Source of the DNA: Paracoccaceae bacterium
GTDB taxonomy: Bacteria > Pseudomonadota > Alphaproteobacteria > Rhodobacterales > Rhodobacteraceae
Length of the DNA: 38,863 nt
Reading direction: 5' to 3'
NCBI GenBank assembly: GCA_013139635.1
Contig: WTAL01000156.1
Span: forward strand, 1 to 38,863
Within the stretch, counting starts at the first letter, position 1, and every line of letters begins with the position of its first letter. The position numbers and the translations under genes were made by a program. Below are positions 24,823-34,217 of this stretch, in pieces. The notes below the pieces were generated by a model. The model was not told where the DNA came from and did not search any database. It saw only the letters and a list, made by a program, of their open reading frames with translations.

Positions 24823-25695
24823 ATGAACCTGCAACAGCTCAGATCCCTCGTCGCGATTTACGAGAACAATAGCTTTTCCGCCGCTGCCGACAAGGTCTCA
24901 CTGAGCCACTCCGCGATTTCCCTGCAAATTCGCACGCTGGAAGAGGAATTCGGCCAAAAGCTGTTTGACCGCTCCACCCGCCCCGCCACGCTCACTCTTA
25001 CCGGAAAGGCCACAGCACTGGCGGCGCAAAAGGCGCTTAAAATGGTTAATACCGTAAAGCTGATCGGCAAAGGCCTGCAACATCGAGACCAAATTTCGTT
25101 TGGCGTGGTACCCACCGAAACCCAGCATATGCTGCCCGTGGTGCTGCGCGAGCTGCAAAAACGTCAACCCGGTATTCGCATCAAAGTAAAATCGGGGCTT
25201 TCGGGCACGCTTGCGCTGCAAGTCCTCAACCTCGATCTTGATTTTGCCATCCTCACAGCGCCCATTTCGGCCCTGCCAGAGCTGCAAGTGCAGGAGCTCG
25301 TCATCGAGCCGCTCTATGTGATTGCCCCCAAGCATCTACCCCCCGCCTCTGATAAAGCGCTGCTAACGACCCAGCCCTTTATCGCCTTTGAAGCGATGAC
25401 ATGGATGGGTCATCAGGTGTCAGCCCGCCTGCAATCTCGCGGGATTCGGGTAAATGAAATTATGGAAGTTGATAGCCTGGACGCTATTGAGAAAATGGTG
25501 CGGGAGGGCTTTGGTGTTTCCATCGTCCCGCAGCGCTTCCTCGCACCGCCCTTGGCGCGCCACCTCAACGTAGTGCCATTTTGTACCCCACAAGAAACCC
25601 GCCGCTTGGTGCTAGTTCACCGCGCAGGAGAGGAATCTGACCTCCCCATCGCTAATATTCGCCAAATCATCGAGTCCCAAGCCGCCACCCCTTGA
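24823..25695 (+). CDS. LysR family transcriptional regulator
   Basis: A 290-residue LysR regulator. The winged helix-turn-helix occupies residues 1-60 (LRSLVAIYENNSFSAAADKVSLSHSAISLQIRTLEEEFG), and a linker helix leads to a periplasmic-binding-like effector domain (about 90-290). The ATG at 24823 follows AAGGAG. It is divergent from the ten-gene operon and most likely activates it in response to the imported substrate or a CoA-free intermediate. A T-N11-A dyad stands between the two genes. The ligand is unknown. Confidence 0.92.
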   Translation: MNLQQLRSLVAIYENNSFSAAADKVSLSHSAISLQIRTLEEEFGQKLFDRSTRPATLTLTGKATALAAQKALKMVNTVKLIGKGLQHRDQISFGVVPTETQHMLPVVLRELQKRQPGIRIKVKSGLSGTLALQVLNLDLDFAILTAPISALPELQVQELVIEPLYVIAPKHLPPASDKALLTTQPFIAFEAMTWMGHQVSARLQSRGIRVNEIMEVDSLDAIEKMVREGFGVSIVPQRFLAPPLARHLNVVPFCTPQETRRLVLVHRAGEESDLPIANIRQIIESQAATP

Positions 25696-25751
25696 AATTC
25701 CGCCCGCCAACTCAATATATGCAGCAACCCGAATACTTATGGAGCCTCAAC

Positions 25752-26183
25752 ATGCCTGCCAAAAACCTTACCTGCCTCAGCTGCGGCACCGTAAACCGCG
25801 TGCCCGAAGAGCGCCTCTCCGCCAAGCCCAAATGCGCCACCTGCGGCCAAGCCCTTAACGTGCCCAAAGTTACCGAGATAGACGCTGTCACCCTAGCCAA
25901 AGCTAGCAAGCGTGACCAACTCCCCCTCGTGGTGGATTTTTGGGCCCCATGGTGCGGCCCCTGCCGGATGATGGCGCCTGAATTCTCCAAAGCCGCCACC
26001 CAGCTCGGCACCTCGGTGCGCTTTGCCAAAATCAACACCGAAGAGCATAAGGCCGTTTCCCAGCGCCACAATATCCGCGGTATCCCCACCATGGCCCTAT
26101 TCAAAAACGGCAAAGAAATCGCCCGCCAATCCGGCGCGTTACGGGCAGACCAAATTAAGGCGTGGGTGCAAAGCCATATCTGA
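25752..26183 (+). CDS. trxC: Thioredoxin 2 (zinc-binding N-terminus)
   Basis: A 143-residue thioredoxin of the TrxC type. An N-terminal zinc ribbon carries C8/C11 and C28/C31 (CLSC and CATC). The thioredoxin domain has the active site WCGPC (C68, C71) and the cis-Pro in GIPTMALF. It is a cytoplasmic disulfide reductase linked with oxidative stress. The ATG at 25752 has GGAG 8 bases upstream; an earlier TTG is unlikely. It follows lysR by 56 bases on the same strand and converges with the broken TPR gene. Confidence 0.93.
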   Translation: MPAKNLTCLSCGTVNRVPEERLSAKPKCATCGQALNVPKVTEIDAVTLAKASKRDQLPLVVDFWAPWCGPCRMMAPEFSKAATQLGTSVRFAKINTEEHKAVSQRHNIRGIPTMALFKNGKEIARQSGALRADQIKAWVQSHI

Positions 26184-26188
26184 GGCAC

Positions 26189-27301
26189 TCAGTGGTCATT
26201 AAATGAAATGCTCTTGCCCGTTGCTATTATATAGCGGGTGAGGGCGGCCTCATATTCCTCATCCCCCGGCCCTCCGCAACCGGGGCGCGTACACTCGAAA
26301 TGCCCAGTCAAAAGGCCCCGCATTATGCGCACCGCATTGCGGCCGCCACTTTTCAAATAGCGATGGAATGCCGTGCGCGAAAGCTCTGGCTGCTCAATCA
26401 ACGCATAGCTGGCACCCTGAAAAAAGAACTCCCTATTGCCAGCAAGCTGAGTCACAGTGGCAACCACCATCATGGCGCGCCTAAAGAGGCTTCCTTCAGT
26501 TTCCATGCTCCGTGCAAGCTGCGCGGCGTGTTGCTCTATATAAGCTTTTTCAATGTCCAAATTCCCCAGCTTTAAATGGGTTTCGCCAAGCAAGACGCGA
26601 TTAGCAACATGGTCAGGGTCTATCCTTTCCACCGCTTCAAAAGCAGCGAGAGCCGACAGGTAATCCTTAGAAATAACATAGTGAGTCACGCCCGTCTCGC
26701 AAGGAAACCATGCATCATCCGGCCACTGTTTTGCGGCCCTAGCAAGCCATTCCAAAGCGTTTTCACGCTGCTCCAAATTGTCTAAAGACCGGATTATGCC
26801 CTTCATGGCCCGCTTGCTATTCGGGGCAATCTCTAAAGCCCGCATATAGTCACGCAACGCGCCAGTATAATCACCCCGCCGCGTGACAATGCCCGCGCGG
26901 TCCATGATGGTGAAAGTGTTCTCTGGCGCCAAGGCCAGTGCCCGCTCAGAATCCTCATCTGCTGCTGCCCATTTGTCTTAGGCATCATTGATAAAGGCTC
27001 TGTTGACCCACAAAAGTGGGGCTTCTGGCTGCAATGCCAGCGCGCGGTCGATATCGCTCATCGCGGTATTAAAATCGCCCACCCTGCGGGCAGCCCATGC
27101 GCGTTTGCTCAGCAATATCGGCAGATTTTCGGCTCTAAGATCAGGGCTTTCAATCAACTCAGTGCAGGCCGAAACAGTTTCGGCAGCCCTGCCCCCGTTG
27201 ACGCAGGCTGAGACCGCAGGGTCTGGCCCGATATAAAATGAATAGGCCATTAGCGCGGCGGCAACGGCGAAAAGGGAAATACTGAGGCGGCGAACCCTCA
27301 T
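26189..27301 (-). pseudogene. TPR-repeat membrane-anchored protein interrupted by one in-frame TAA
   Basis: Two same-frame pieces are separated only by a TAA stop at 26980-26978. The first (27301-26981, about 107 residues) has an N-terminal membrane anchor (SISLFAVAAALMAYSFYI) and TPR units. The second continues in the same frame with DKWAAADEDSERALALAP and further TPRs to 26189. Aligning the repeat before the stop (SKRAWAARRVGDFNTAMSDIDRALALQP, shown in two parts in the sequence) with the one across it gives equal lengths, so the TAA replaces one residue. Full length would be about 370 residues. This is a nonsense mutation, a sequencing error, or a split gene with an internal start at TTG 26932 or ATG downstream. 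Function is unknown; TPR proteins mediate protein contacts. It lies between trxC and smc. Confidence 0.75.
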
Positions 27302-27369
27302 AGGGTTATTGGGATCACAGGCATACAATCAATGTAAGATTTTTCCGCGTTATTTCAAGAGAGCTTAGC

Positions 27370-30300
27370 TCACCCCTCCACAATCTCTTCCGCCTGCCGC
27401 AAGTCCACCGACACCAACTGCGAAACACCCATTTCCCCCATCGTCACCCCGAAAAGTCGCTCCATCCGGCTCATCGTTACCGCATGGTGGGTGATGATCA
27501 GGAAGCGCGTATTGGTTTGCGCGGTCATCTCGTCTAGCAGGTCACAGAAGCGGGTAACATTGGCGTCGTCTAGCGGCGCGTCCACCTCGTCCAGCACGCA
27601 AATCGGGCTGGGATTGGCAAGGAACACCGCAAATATTAGCGACATGGCGGTGAGGGTTTGCTCGCCGCCTGAAAGCAGCGAGAGCGTCGAAAGCTTTTTA
27701 CCCGGTGGCTGGCACATTATCTCAAGGCCGGCTTCCAAAGGGTCGTCCGATTCCACCAACACCAGCTCAGCTGCACCGCCGCCAAACAGATGCTTGAACA
27801 GCATTTCAAAATTCTTGTTTACTGTTTCAAACGCCGCCAACAGCCGCTCGCGCCCTTCCGAATTAAGGTTGGCTATCCCGTGGCGCAGCTTGGCGACGGC
27901 GGCTTCAAGGTCAACCTTTTCAGCTCCGAGCGTCTCCAGCTCTTCGCGCACCTCTTTGGCATCCTCTTCAGCCCGCAGGTTCACCGCGCCCAGCGCATCG
28001 CGTTGCCGCTTTAGCCGCGTTACATCGGCCTCAATCACATCGGAATCGGGCATCTGGTCGGGGTCCGCTTCCAGCGTTTCCAGTAATACTTGCGGGGCCA
28101 CGCCGGTTTCTTCCATAACCCGAGCCGCCGCACTACTCACGCGCTCCGCCGCCGCTTCGCTCAGTGCATCCGCCCGTGCCCGCATTTCGCGAGAATCAGA
28201 CGCATCGCGCTCGGCTTGCCGCTCGCCTGCCTCGGAGTCCCGAAGCGCCGCTTCCCCCACAGCGAGGTGGTCTGCCGCCGTCTTGCGGCGCGCCTCGGCT
28301 TTATCGAGTGCCGTGGCCATGTCTGCGCGGCGCGTCACAATTTCCTCAGGCGCGGCCTTGGCTTGCTTTAGCTCTTGCTGGCCAGCGTCAATCCGCTCCG
28401 CCAGCTCCCCAAGCTGCCGCTCAGCATTTTCCAACCGTCGCGCCCAGTTACCTTTTTCTTTCTCAATCTCGCGCAGCCGCCGCACCCGCGCTTCGCCCTC
28501 GCGGCGTAAATCATCGGCGATTGAGCGCTTGGTCATCATTGTTAGCCGCGCCGCTTCCACGCTTAGCTTGTGGCGCTCTAAAGCCTCGCGCGCGGCCTCA
28601 AGGTCTCCCAGTTCCGCTACGCCCGTTTCGGCTTCCTTCAAGCTCAGCCCAGCTGCTGCTGCATCTTCTTCGCGCCGCTTGACGGCCAGCGCCAAGCTCT
28701 CCACCCGCGCCGCGAGTGATTCTGCCTCGGCTTGCGCTTTTGACACCCGCCGCACTGCGTTTGTGGCTTCTTCATCCGCCCGTCGCCGCGCGGCGCGTGC
28801 GGCTTGATCCTCTGCTTGCGCGGCCTCCAACAAGGCCTTGGCTGACGCATGTGCCGCCCGCGCCTTGGCTGCATTTTCTTGCGCTACTTTTGCCGCAGCT
28901 TCCAGCTCAGCCAGCCGGTTTTGCCGTTGCAACCTAAGCGCCGCTTCCGAAGGCGCATCCTCGGCACCGGCCCTGAACCCATCCCAGCGCCACAAATCCC
29001 CCTCAACCGAAACCAGCCGCTGCCCCGGCAAAAGCTGCCCTTGCAACAAAGCACCTTCAGCACGGGCCACAACCCCCACCATTTGCAGCCGCCGATTGAG
29101 CGCTGCCGGCGCCGCCACATGCAACGCCAGACTCGCAGCTCCGGCAGGTAAGGCCGCCACCTTAGCCAACGCCTCATATTCCACCCAGCCCGAAGCGGCC
29201 TCTGCGCCCACTTCCGGCGCCTTCAAATCATCTGCCAAGGCCGCGCCCAGCGCCGCCTCATAGCCCTTATCAGCCCGCACTTTATCCAGTATCTGCGCGC
29301 CTTCGCTTTGGTCGCGCGAAATGAGCCGCTGCAAGGCTGCCAGTTCACCCTCATGAGCTTTGGCCTCGCCTTCTGCCTCACTCAGGGCCACGCGCATATC
29401 GCCTTCGGCCCGTTGTGTCACCGCGCGGCGCTCTTCCGCCGCCAGCAATACAGCTTCTGCCGCCTCGGCCTCCGCCATGCTGGCCACCTGCAAGGCCTCA
29501 GCTTCAGCCACCTGCCCCTTGGCTAGGCCATAAGCCTCAACCACATCTACCTGCGCATCCCGCGCCGTTTCTATTTCACCTGCCAGCTTGGCCACCAGCC
29601 CTTTGGCATCTTCCAACCGCCGCGTAGCAGATTGATGCCGCGCCGATAGCCGTGCAGCATCCTCCGACAGCTGGTCCGCCTCGGCCTCAACATGCTGCAA
29701 GTTCTGCGCCGCTTCACTGGCCGCGTCTTTCGCCTCTGCAAGCTTATCCTCTTGCCCAGCGCCCGCCTTGGCCAGCGCCTCGGCCTCCCAGTCCAGCCGC
29801 TCTACGGTTTCTCCGGCATCCTTGTTCAGGCCCGCCTCACGCTCGGCATCTTTCTCCAACTGCGCAATGCGCGCCTCAAGGTCCGAAATTGCCTGCCGTG
29901 CGCGCGCTTCTTGCTCAGCCAGCGCGGCTTGCTCGACCTGAAGCCGCTGCAATACAGCCCCTGCAATCGCTTCTTCCTCGCGCAGTGGTGGCACTTTGCC
30001 TTCCGCCGCTTCTCGCGCTTTTACCGCGGCCAAAGCCTTGCCCTGCGCGCCCGCTGCCGCCTTGCTTGCCGCGCCTAAAGCACCCTCGGCTGCCAGCCGC
30101 TCCACGTCAGCCTCACGCCAGCGGCGATAAAGCAATAGCCCTTCGGAGCGCCGCAGCTCATCGGCAATTTGGCGATACCGCGCGGCTTGCTTGGCCTGCC
30201 GCTCCAGCGTGCGCAACTGGCTGTCCAACTGTTCCAGCACATCTTCAACCCGCACAAGGTTGCTCTCGGTGCCGTTCAGCTTTAGCTCCGCCTCATGGCG

Positions 30301-30828
30301 CCGCTTATAAAGGCCAGAAATCCCGGCGGCCTCTTCCAGCACTCTACGGCGCGCCTTGGGCTTGGCGTTAATCAACTCTGCAATCTGCCCCTGCCGCACA
30401 AGGGCAGGCGAATGCGCCCCCGTGGAGGCATCGGCAAACAGCATCTGCACATCGCGCGCACGGCAATCCTTGCCGTTCACCTTATAGGCCGACCCCGCAT
30501 CCCGCGTGATCCGCCGCACAATCTCCAAGCTATCTTCAGTGTTAAACGCCGCAGGCGCTAGGCGCTCGCGGTTATCCAGTGTCAACGTCACTTCAGCAAA
30601 GTTGCGCGCAGGGCGACTATCAGCCCCTGCGAAAATCACATCGTCCATGCCGCCACCGCGCATAGCGCTGGCGCGGTTTTCGCCCATCACCCAACGGAGC
30701 GCTTCCAGCAAGTTGGACTTACCACAGCCGTTCGGCCCGACGACTCCCGTCAGCCCCGGCCTGATCACCAGCTCTGTTGGGTCCACAAAGCTTTTGAACC
30801 CAAGTAATCTTAGCTTGCTAAATTGCAC
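27370..30828 (-). CDS. smc: Chromosome segregation protein SMC
   Basis: An SMC ATPase of about 1152 residues. The N-terminal Walker A is GPNGCGKSNLLEALRW (about 31). Two long coiled-coil arms rich in Ala, Glu and Arg flank a hinge around residue 490-650. The C-terminal signature LSGGEQTLTAMSLIF and Walker B PICVLDEVDAPLDDAN close the ATPase head. It organises and condenses the chromosome with ScpAB. I chose the GTG at 30828 because VQFSKLRLLGFKSF matches the conserved SMC start; 22 further residues are open to a GTG at 30894, and neither start has a clear ribosome-binding site. The usual scpAB partners are not in the window. Confidence 0.95.
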   Translation of the reverse strand: MQFSKLRLLGFKSFVDPTELVIRPGLTGVVGPNGCGKSNLLEALRWVMGENRASAMRGGGMDDVIFAGADSRPARNFAEVTLTLDNRERLAPAAFNTEDSLEIVRRITRDAGSAYKVNGKDCRARDVQMLFADASTGAHSPALVRQGQIAELINAKPKARRRVLEEAAGISGLYKRRHEAELKLNGTESNLVRVEDVLEQLDSQLRTLERQAKQAARYRQIADELRRSEGLLLYRRWREADVERLAAEGALGAASKAAAGAQGKALAAVKAREAAEGKVPPLREEEAIAGAVLQRLQVEQAALAEQEARARQAISDLEARIAQLEKDAEREAGLNKDAGETVERLDWEAEALAKAGAGQEDKLAEAKDAASEAAQNLQHVEAEADQLSEDAARLSARHQSATRRLEDAKGLVAKLAGEIETARDAQVDVVEAYGLAKGQVAEAEALQVASMAEAEAAEAVLLAAEERRAVTQRAEGDMRVALSEAEGEAKAHEGELAALQRLISRDQSEGAQILDKVRADKGYEAALGAALADDLKAPEVGAEAASGWVEYEALAKVAALPAGAASLALHVAAPAALNRRLQMVGVVARAEGALLQGQLLPGQRLVSVEGDLWRWDGFRAGAEDAPSEAALRLQRQNRLAELEAAAKVAQENAAKARAAHASAKALLEAAQAEDQAARAARRRADEEATNAVRRVSKAQAEAESLAARVESLALAVKRREEDAAAAGLSLKEAETGVAELGDLEAAREALERHKLSVEAARLTMMTKRSIADDLRREGEARVRRLREIEKEKGNWARRLENAERQLGELAERIDAGQQELKQAKAAPEEIVTRRADMATALDKAEARRKTAADHLAVGEAALRDSEAGERQAERDASDSREMRARADALSEAAAERVSSAAARVMEETGVAPQVLLETLEADPDQMPDSDVIEADVTRLKRQRDALGAVNLRAEEDAKEVREELETLGAEKVDLEAAVAKLRHGIANLNSEGRERLLAAFETVNKNFEMLFKHLFGGGAAELVLVESDDPLEAGLEIMCQPPGKKLSTLSLLSGGEQTLTAMSLIFAVFLANPSPICVLDEVDAPLDDANVTRFCDLLDEMTAQTNTRFLIITHHAVTMSRMERLFGVTMGEMGVSQLVSVDLRQAEEIVEG

Positions 30829-30982
30829 GGTATTGCGATTCTCCAATAGTGGCCCAAGATTCCGCGCGAGCGGCGCAGAGTCAAGCAAATCCACTCAGTA
30901 TTGCGGCATTCAGCCACTTATCCACAAGATATCGTTGCGCTCAGGCGGTTATCGGCCCATCATCATCCAAAAGGGGAACATT

Positions 30983-31522
30983 ATGAAACTACTTGGCATA
31001 TCCGGCTCACTGCGCGCCAACTCTTATAACACCATGCTGCTGGCGGAAGCGGCGCGCCTTTTCGCGCCCAAAAGCTATGCATTGGCCGACCTAAACCTAC
31101 CGCTTTTTAACGAAGACATAGCCGAGAAGCCGAACTCAGTGCTCAAGCTGCATGCCGATATTATGGCTGCCGATGCTGTAATCATCGCCACGCCGGAATA
31201 TAACAAAAACCTCTCGGGTGTGCTGAAAAACGCGCTGGACTGGGTGAGCATGGTGCGGCCCGCCGCATGGGCCAGCAAACCCGTGGCTATCCTGTCGGCC
31301 TCTAGCGGTATTACGGGCGGTGTGCGCGCGCAGTATTCATTGCGGCATTGCATGACCACGTTTAATCCGCGCATTTTGCAGGCCCCCGAGGTGATGATAG
31401 GCAATGCTGCCGAAGTCTTTGATGCGCAAGGCGAAATTGGCAATGAACGCACCCTGAAGTTGCTCACCAAGCAAATGATCGCCCTTAGGCGTGAGGTCAG
31501 TAACCATATGTCGCCTGAATGA
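30983..31522 (+). CDS. NADPH-dependent FMN reductase/quinone reductase
   Basis: A 179-residue flavodoxin-fold reductase starting MKLLGISGSLRANSYN, where GSLR binds the FMN phosphate. The signature TPEYNKNLSGVLKNALDW follows at about residue 73-90. Relatives such as ChrR/YieF reduce quinones, chromate or azo dyes and limit redox cycling. AAGGGGA stands 6 bases before the ATG. It is divergent from smc with an 88-base gap after the short smc leader. The preferred substrate is not predictable. Confidence 0.92.
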   Translation: MKLLGISGSLRANSYNTMLLAEAARLFAPKSYALADLNLPLFNEDIAEKPNSVLKLHADIMAADAVIIATPEYNKNLSGVLKNALDWVSMVRPAAWASKPVAILSASSGITGGVRAQYSLRHCMTTFNPRILQAPEVMIGNAAEVFDAQGEIGNERTLKLLTKQMIALRREVSNHMSPE

Positions 31523-31581
31523 CTTGAGTTTTATTAAATAAAGCGTAAACTTTGTTTTTTACAAGTATCAGGAGACGCCTC

Positions 31582-31896
31582 ATGCGTATCGTTTTATCTA
31601 TCGGAGCCGCCGTATTCGTTGCGGCTTGCGCCACAAGTTCAACCCCGGTTGGTGGCACTTGCGAAACCCGTGCCAACGCTGAATTGACAGCGCTGAAAGC
31701 TGCAATTCAGACATCAGAACAAAACCTTGCGCGTGGTTATGCGCTGGTTCGGCAGTTAGATCCTGCAACTGGGCAGGTCACAGAAGTGCAGGCGTCAGTA
31801 AATTCCGCCAAAGAACGCCAAAATCTAAGCAATATGCAAGGCCGCCTTGGCTCGGTTCAAGCAGAAGCTGACGCTGGCGTCGCAGCCTGTGGCTAG
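31582..31896 (+). CDS. Small lipoprotein
   Basis: A 104-residue predicted lipoprotein. The N-terminus MRIVLSIGAAVF ends in the lipobox FVAAC with Cys16 as the lipidation site. The mature part has a second Cys pair (one near residue 27, one at the C-terminus in VAACG) and a helical middle region with the motif AAIQTSEQNLARGYAL. The ATG at 31582 follows AGGAG. Function is not recognised; it may be an envelope-associated protein. It ends 10 bases before the convergent helicase gene. Confidence 0.82.
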   Translation: MRIVLSIGAAVFVAACATSSTPVGGTCETRANAELTALKAAIQTSEQNLARGYALVRQLDPATGQVTEVQASVNSAKERQNLSNMQGRLGSVQAEADAGVAACG

Positions 31897-31898
31897 CA

Positions 31899-31919
31899 AA
31901 AACGGCTAAGCCTCGTTTT
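31899..31919. terminator. Bidirectional terminator between lipoprotein and helicase genes
   Basis: AAAAC + GGC pair with GCC + GTTTT around a TAA loop, with a two-base bulge. The left arm starts 2 bases after the lipoprotein stop, and the helicase stop codon lies in the loop region. A/T runs on both outer arms would serve either strand. The stem is modest in strength. Confidence 0.5.
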
Positions 31920-33423
31920 CCTCAGCGGTTAGCTCTAGCTTAGCCGGAGTCATATCAAGGTCTCCCACGCCGAGCGCCTGCTTTGGGCGGGCCAACGCAT
32001 AGCGCGTGACCCAATAAAGCCGCTCTTCGGCGCGGGTGATGGCCACATAGGCCAGCCGCTTCCAGAGCGGAATACCAGCCTCCACCCGCCCCATTTTAGC
32101 GGCGATCTGAAGGTCTGGCCCAAACACCTGCACCGATGGCCATTGTGAGCCCTGCGCTTTGTGGGTTGTCACCGCGGCACCATGCAAAAACGCCGCGCCC
32201 ATCTTGGCCGCACTCACAATCATCGGCTCCTCCGCGTCCGGTAGTTCGATCTGGATAATCGAGGCCGCATTCACCAATGGGTCTGCCGCGCCGGTTACAA
32301 AAAGGCGACTAAAGCCGGGTTTTTTACCTGGCCCGAGGTAAATGCACTGCGCGCCCTTAATCAGCCCGCGCGCTTCAAGGTCTATCCGCTTTTTGCGGTG
32401 TTTTACCGGCAATTCAATGCCGTCACATATCAGCGGCTCGCCAGTCAGCAGCGCGGTTTCCGGCGCGTCATGCGCGCCGCGAAACGCCGCTATCAGCCGA
32501 ATGCGGGTGGCATTTCGCCAGACCAAAACCGGCGAGCGCGCCATCAGGTCGGCATCTACGCGAGGGGCCATCACCACGCGGTCATCCTTGGCGGCGGCCG
32601 CGGCCAACATCTGCTCAAAATCATAAAAGCTCAGCGCAGGGTCACTCAGCGCGTGGGCCAGATCAAGGATCGGATTATCGGCCGCTTGCCTGTGCACGCG
32701 GCTCAAAATCAGCTTGCGTTTTTCCGGCAGCTTATCAAAAGACATCGCGCCAGATTGCCCCACAGGGGCCAGCTGCGCGGGGTCTCCGAATAGCACCAAA
32801 GTCGGAAAAAGCGCCTTCAGGTCTTCCAGCTGCTTATCGTCCAGCATCGAGCTTTCATCAACAAAGCCGATGTCCAGCGGATCTGTCCGCCGCTTCCAGC
32901 CGGTAATAAAATCAGAGCCCCGCAAGCCCGCTGTGGCCAGCGCCCCCGGAATGGATTTGTGGATTTTGAAAAACGCTTCGGCGCGATCCAGCGCGGCTTC
33001 TGTTAGCCCTTCAATCTCGGGCTTGCTGGCGCGGCCCTCAAGCCACTCGGCAATTTGCTCATACTCCGGATCATAGATTGGCGTATAAATAATGCGGTGA
33101 ATGGTCGTCGCTGGCACCCCGTGCCGGCGCAACACACTCGCCGCTTTGTTAGTAGGCGCAAGCACTGCCAATGTGCGCTTATCTGGCCGCGGTTTGCCCT
33201 CGTAATCGCCGGAGACAACGTCAATTCCGAGATCACAAACCGCGTCCACAAGCTTGGCCAGAAGCATGGTTTTGCCCGAGCCAGCTTTACCCAAAACCGC
33301 CAACACGGAATCGCTCCGCCCCGTGGGCAGCGTTAGCTGCTCGCGTTCAAGGTCCACCCCCGCCTTTAATAGTTCACCAGCGATGGTGTCATAGGCTTCG
33401 GCCTGATCGTCAGACAATATCAT
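31906..33423 (-). CDS. ATP-dependent DNA helicase, RecD/Dda-like
   Basis: A 505-residue superfamily 1B helicase. Walker A is GKAGSGKT at 45-52. Motif II appears as VDESSMLDDKQLEDL, motif III as LFGDPAQLAPVGQSG, and the C-terminal UvrD_C_2-type block as TTHKAQGSQWPSVQVF with VAITRAEERLYWV. It lacks the long N-terminal part of RecD2, so it is closer to phage Dda in size. It probably helps replication-fork or recombination repair. The ATG at 33423 has GGAG 6 bases upstream, and those bases form the edge of a leader hairpin. It follows luxI by 61 bases on the same strand. Confidence 0.9.
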   Translation of the reverse strand: MILSDDQAEAYDTIAGELLKAGVDLEREQLTLPTGRSDSVLAVLGKAGSGKTMLLAKLVDAVCDLGIDVVSGDYEGKPRPDKRTLAVLAPTNKAASVLRRHGVPATTIHRIIYTPIYDPEYEQIAEWLEGRASKPEIEGLTEAALDRAEAFFKIHKSIPGALATAGLRGSDFITGWKRRTDPLDIGFVDESSMLDDKQLEDLKALFPTLVLFGDPAQLAPVGQSGAMSFDKLPEKRKLILSRVHRQAADNPILDLAHALSDPALSFYDFEQMLAAAAAKDDRVVMAPRVDADLMARSPVLVWRNATRIRLIAAFRGAHDAPETALLTGEPLICDGIELPVKHRKKRIDLEARGLIKGAQCIYLGPGKKPGFSRLFVTGAADPLVNAASIIQIELPDAEEPMIVSAAKMGAAFLHGAAVTTHKAQGSQWPSVQVFGPDLQIAAKMGRVEAGIPLWKRLAYVAITRAEERLYWVTRYALARPKQALGVGDLDMTPAKLELTAEENEA

Positions 33424-33430
33424 GGCGGCT

Positions 33431-33448
33431 CCGCAACTAAGGTTGCGG
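33431..33448. promoter_or_regulatory. Leader hairpin overlapping the helicase ribosome-binding site
   Basis: CCGCAAC-TAAG-GTTGCGG forms a perfect 7-bp stem with a 4-base loop in the 5' leader of the helicase gene (minus strand). The last GG of the stem are the first two bases of the GGAG Shine-Dalgarno sequence, so folding would partly hide it. No T-run follows, so it is not a terminator for luxI. Confidence 0.45.
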
Positions 33449-33484
33449 AATCATAACGCCTTCAATTGCCCTGCACCAGCGCCT

Positions 33485-34129
33485 TTAGGCCACCATGGCG
33501 TCAAAGCTATCGTCAACCGGGAAGGAGGCATCAAACCATGCTTCGGCCTGCTCCGGCGCAATGCCCGATTTGGCGCAAATTTGCAGCTTTGATTCCTCGT
33601 TGATCTCCCAAAGGCCCACGCTGACGGCGTCTTTACCCTCACCAGAGGTGCCCAGAATTTCAGGTGCCCAGCCGATGCGGCGATATATGTGCACCATGCG
33701 GGCATCAAACACGCCGACAGAGCTATCCAGCCCAAAGCGCACGCCCAGCTCACAGCCTGCCAGCATCAGCGCTGAGGCCGCTTTGCCTGCCAGTTTGCCA
33801 GCGTTTGGCGATAGGCAAAACCGCGTGCATTCCCAGATCAGCGGGCTGGAAATTTGCACGCCATCTGTGAGGTCCAAAAAGTGGTCATTGACCATGGTTT
33901 GGCCCGTGGTTGGCAAAATGCGCATAGAGCCGCCATGGCTGCCATCAGGCAGCTCATAAATTACATAAAGCGGATTGATTTCGTCATACTCATCCGACTC
34001 AAAGCCGGTTTCGTCAACTTTTACGTCCCAGCCGAGGCGCTCTTTAAACTGCCACGCGCGGTCCTTAAACATGGTTTCTTTAAGCTTTGGGAAGGCGTCC
34101 ATTGCGTCGGCATAGATATACTTGATCAT
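33485..34129 (-). CDS. luxI: Acyl-homoserine-lactone synthase
   Basis: A 214-residue LuxI-family synthase that makes N-acyl-homoserine lactone from S-adenosylmethionine and acyl-ACP or acyl-CoA. All invariant family residues are present: R24, F28, W34, D46, D49, R70, F84, E100, R103 (TraI/LuxI numbering is the same or one higher). The FKDRAWQFKERLGWDV and GSMRILPT blocks are clear. GGAGACA precedes the ATG. The luxR-type gene lies upstream on the same strand with a 104-base gap that holds two hairpins. Signal chain length cannot be deduced. Confidence 0.95.
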   Translation of the reverse strand: MIKYIYADAMDAFPKLKETMFKDRAWQFKERLGWDVKVDETGFESDEYDEINPLYVIYELPDGSHGGSMRILPTTGQTMVNDHFLDLTDGVQISSPLIWECTRFCLSPNAGKLAGKAASALMLAGCELGVRFGLDSSVGVFDARMVHIYRRIGWAPEILGTSGEGKDAVSVGLWEINEESKLQICAKSGIAPEQAEAWFDASFPVDDSFDAMVA

Positions 34130-34144
34130 TCGTTGTCTCCGTGA

Positions 34145-34166
34145 AAAATTGGCATCAACGTGATGC
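34145..34166 (-). promoter_or_regulatory. Hairpin in luxR-luxI gap, terminator or operator candidate
   Basis: GCATCA-ACG-TGATGC (34152-34166) is a perfect 6-bp dyad. On the minus strand it is followed by CAATTTTT. It could weakly end the luxR transcript before luxI, or serve as an operator dyad, as it lies 23 bases before the luxI start. It does not match the lux-box consensus. Confidence 0.4.
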
Positions 34167-34217
34167 GTTCAACTCGTTAACAATTTCATAACAAAAATAC
34201 AGGTATTGGGTCGGGAT

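Noticed and set aside
27491-28807. A 438-codon open frame antisense to smc
   Set aside because: Ser/Arg/Ala-rich without domain pattern; a normal shadow of a GC-rich coiled-coil gene.
30506-30982. N-terminal extension of the FMN reductase frame
   Set aside because: It overlaps the smc 5' end. The family start GISGSLR follows ATG 30983 with a strong ribosome-binding site.
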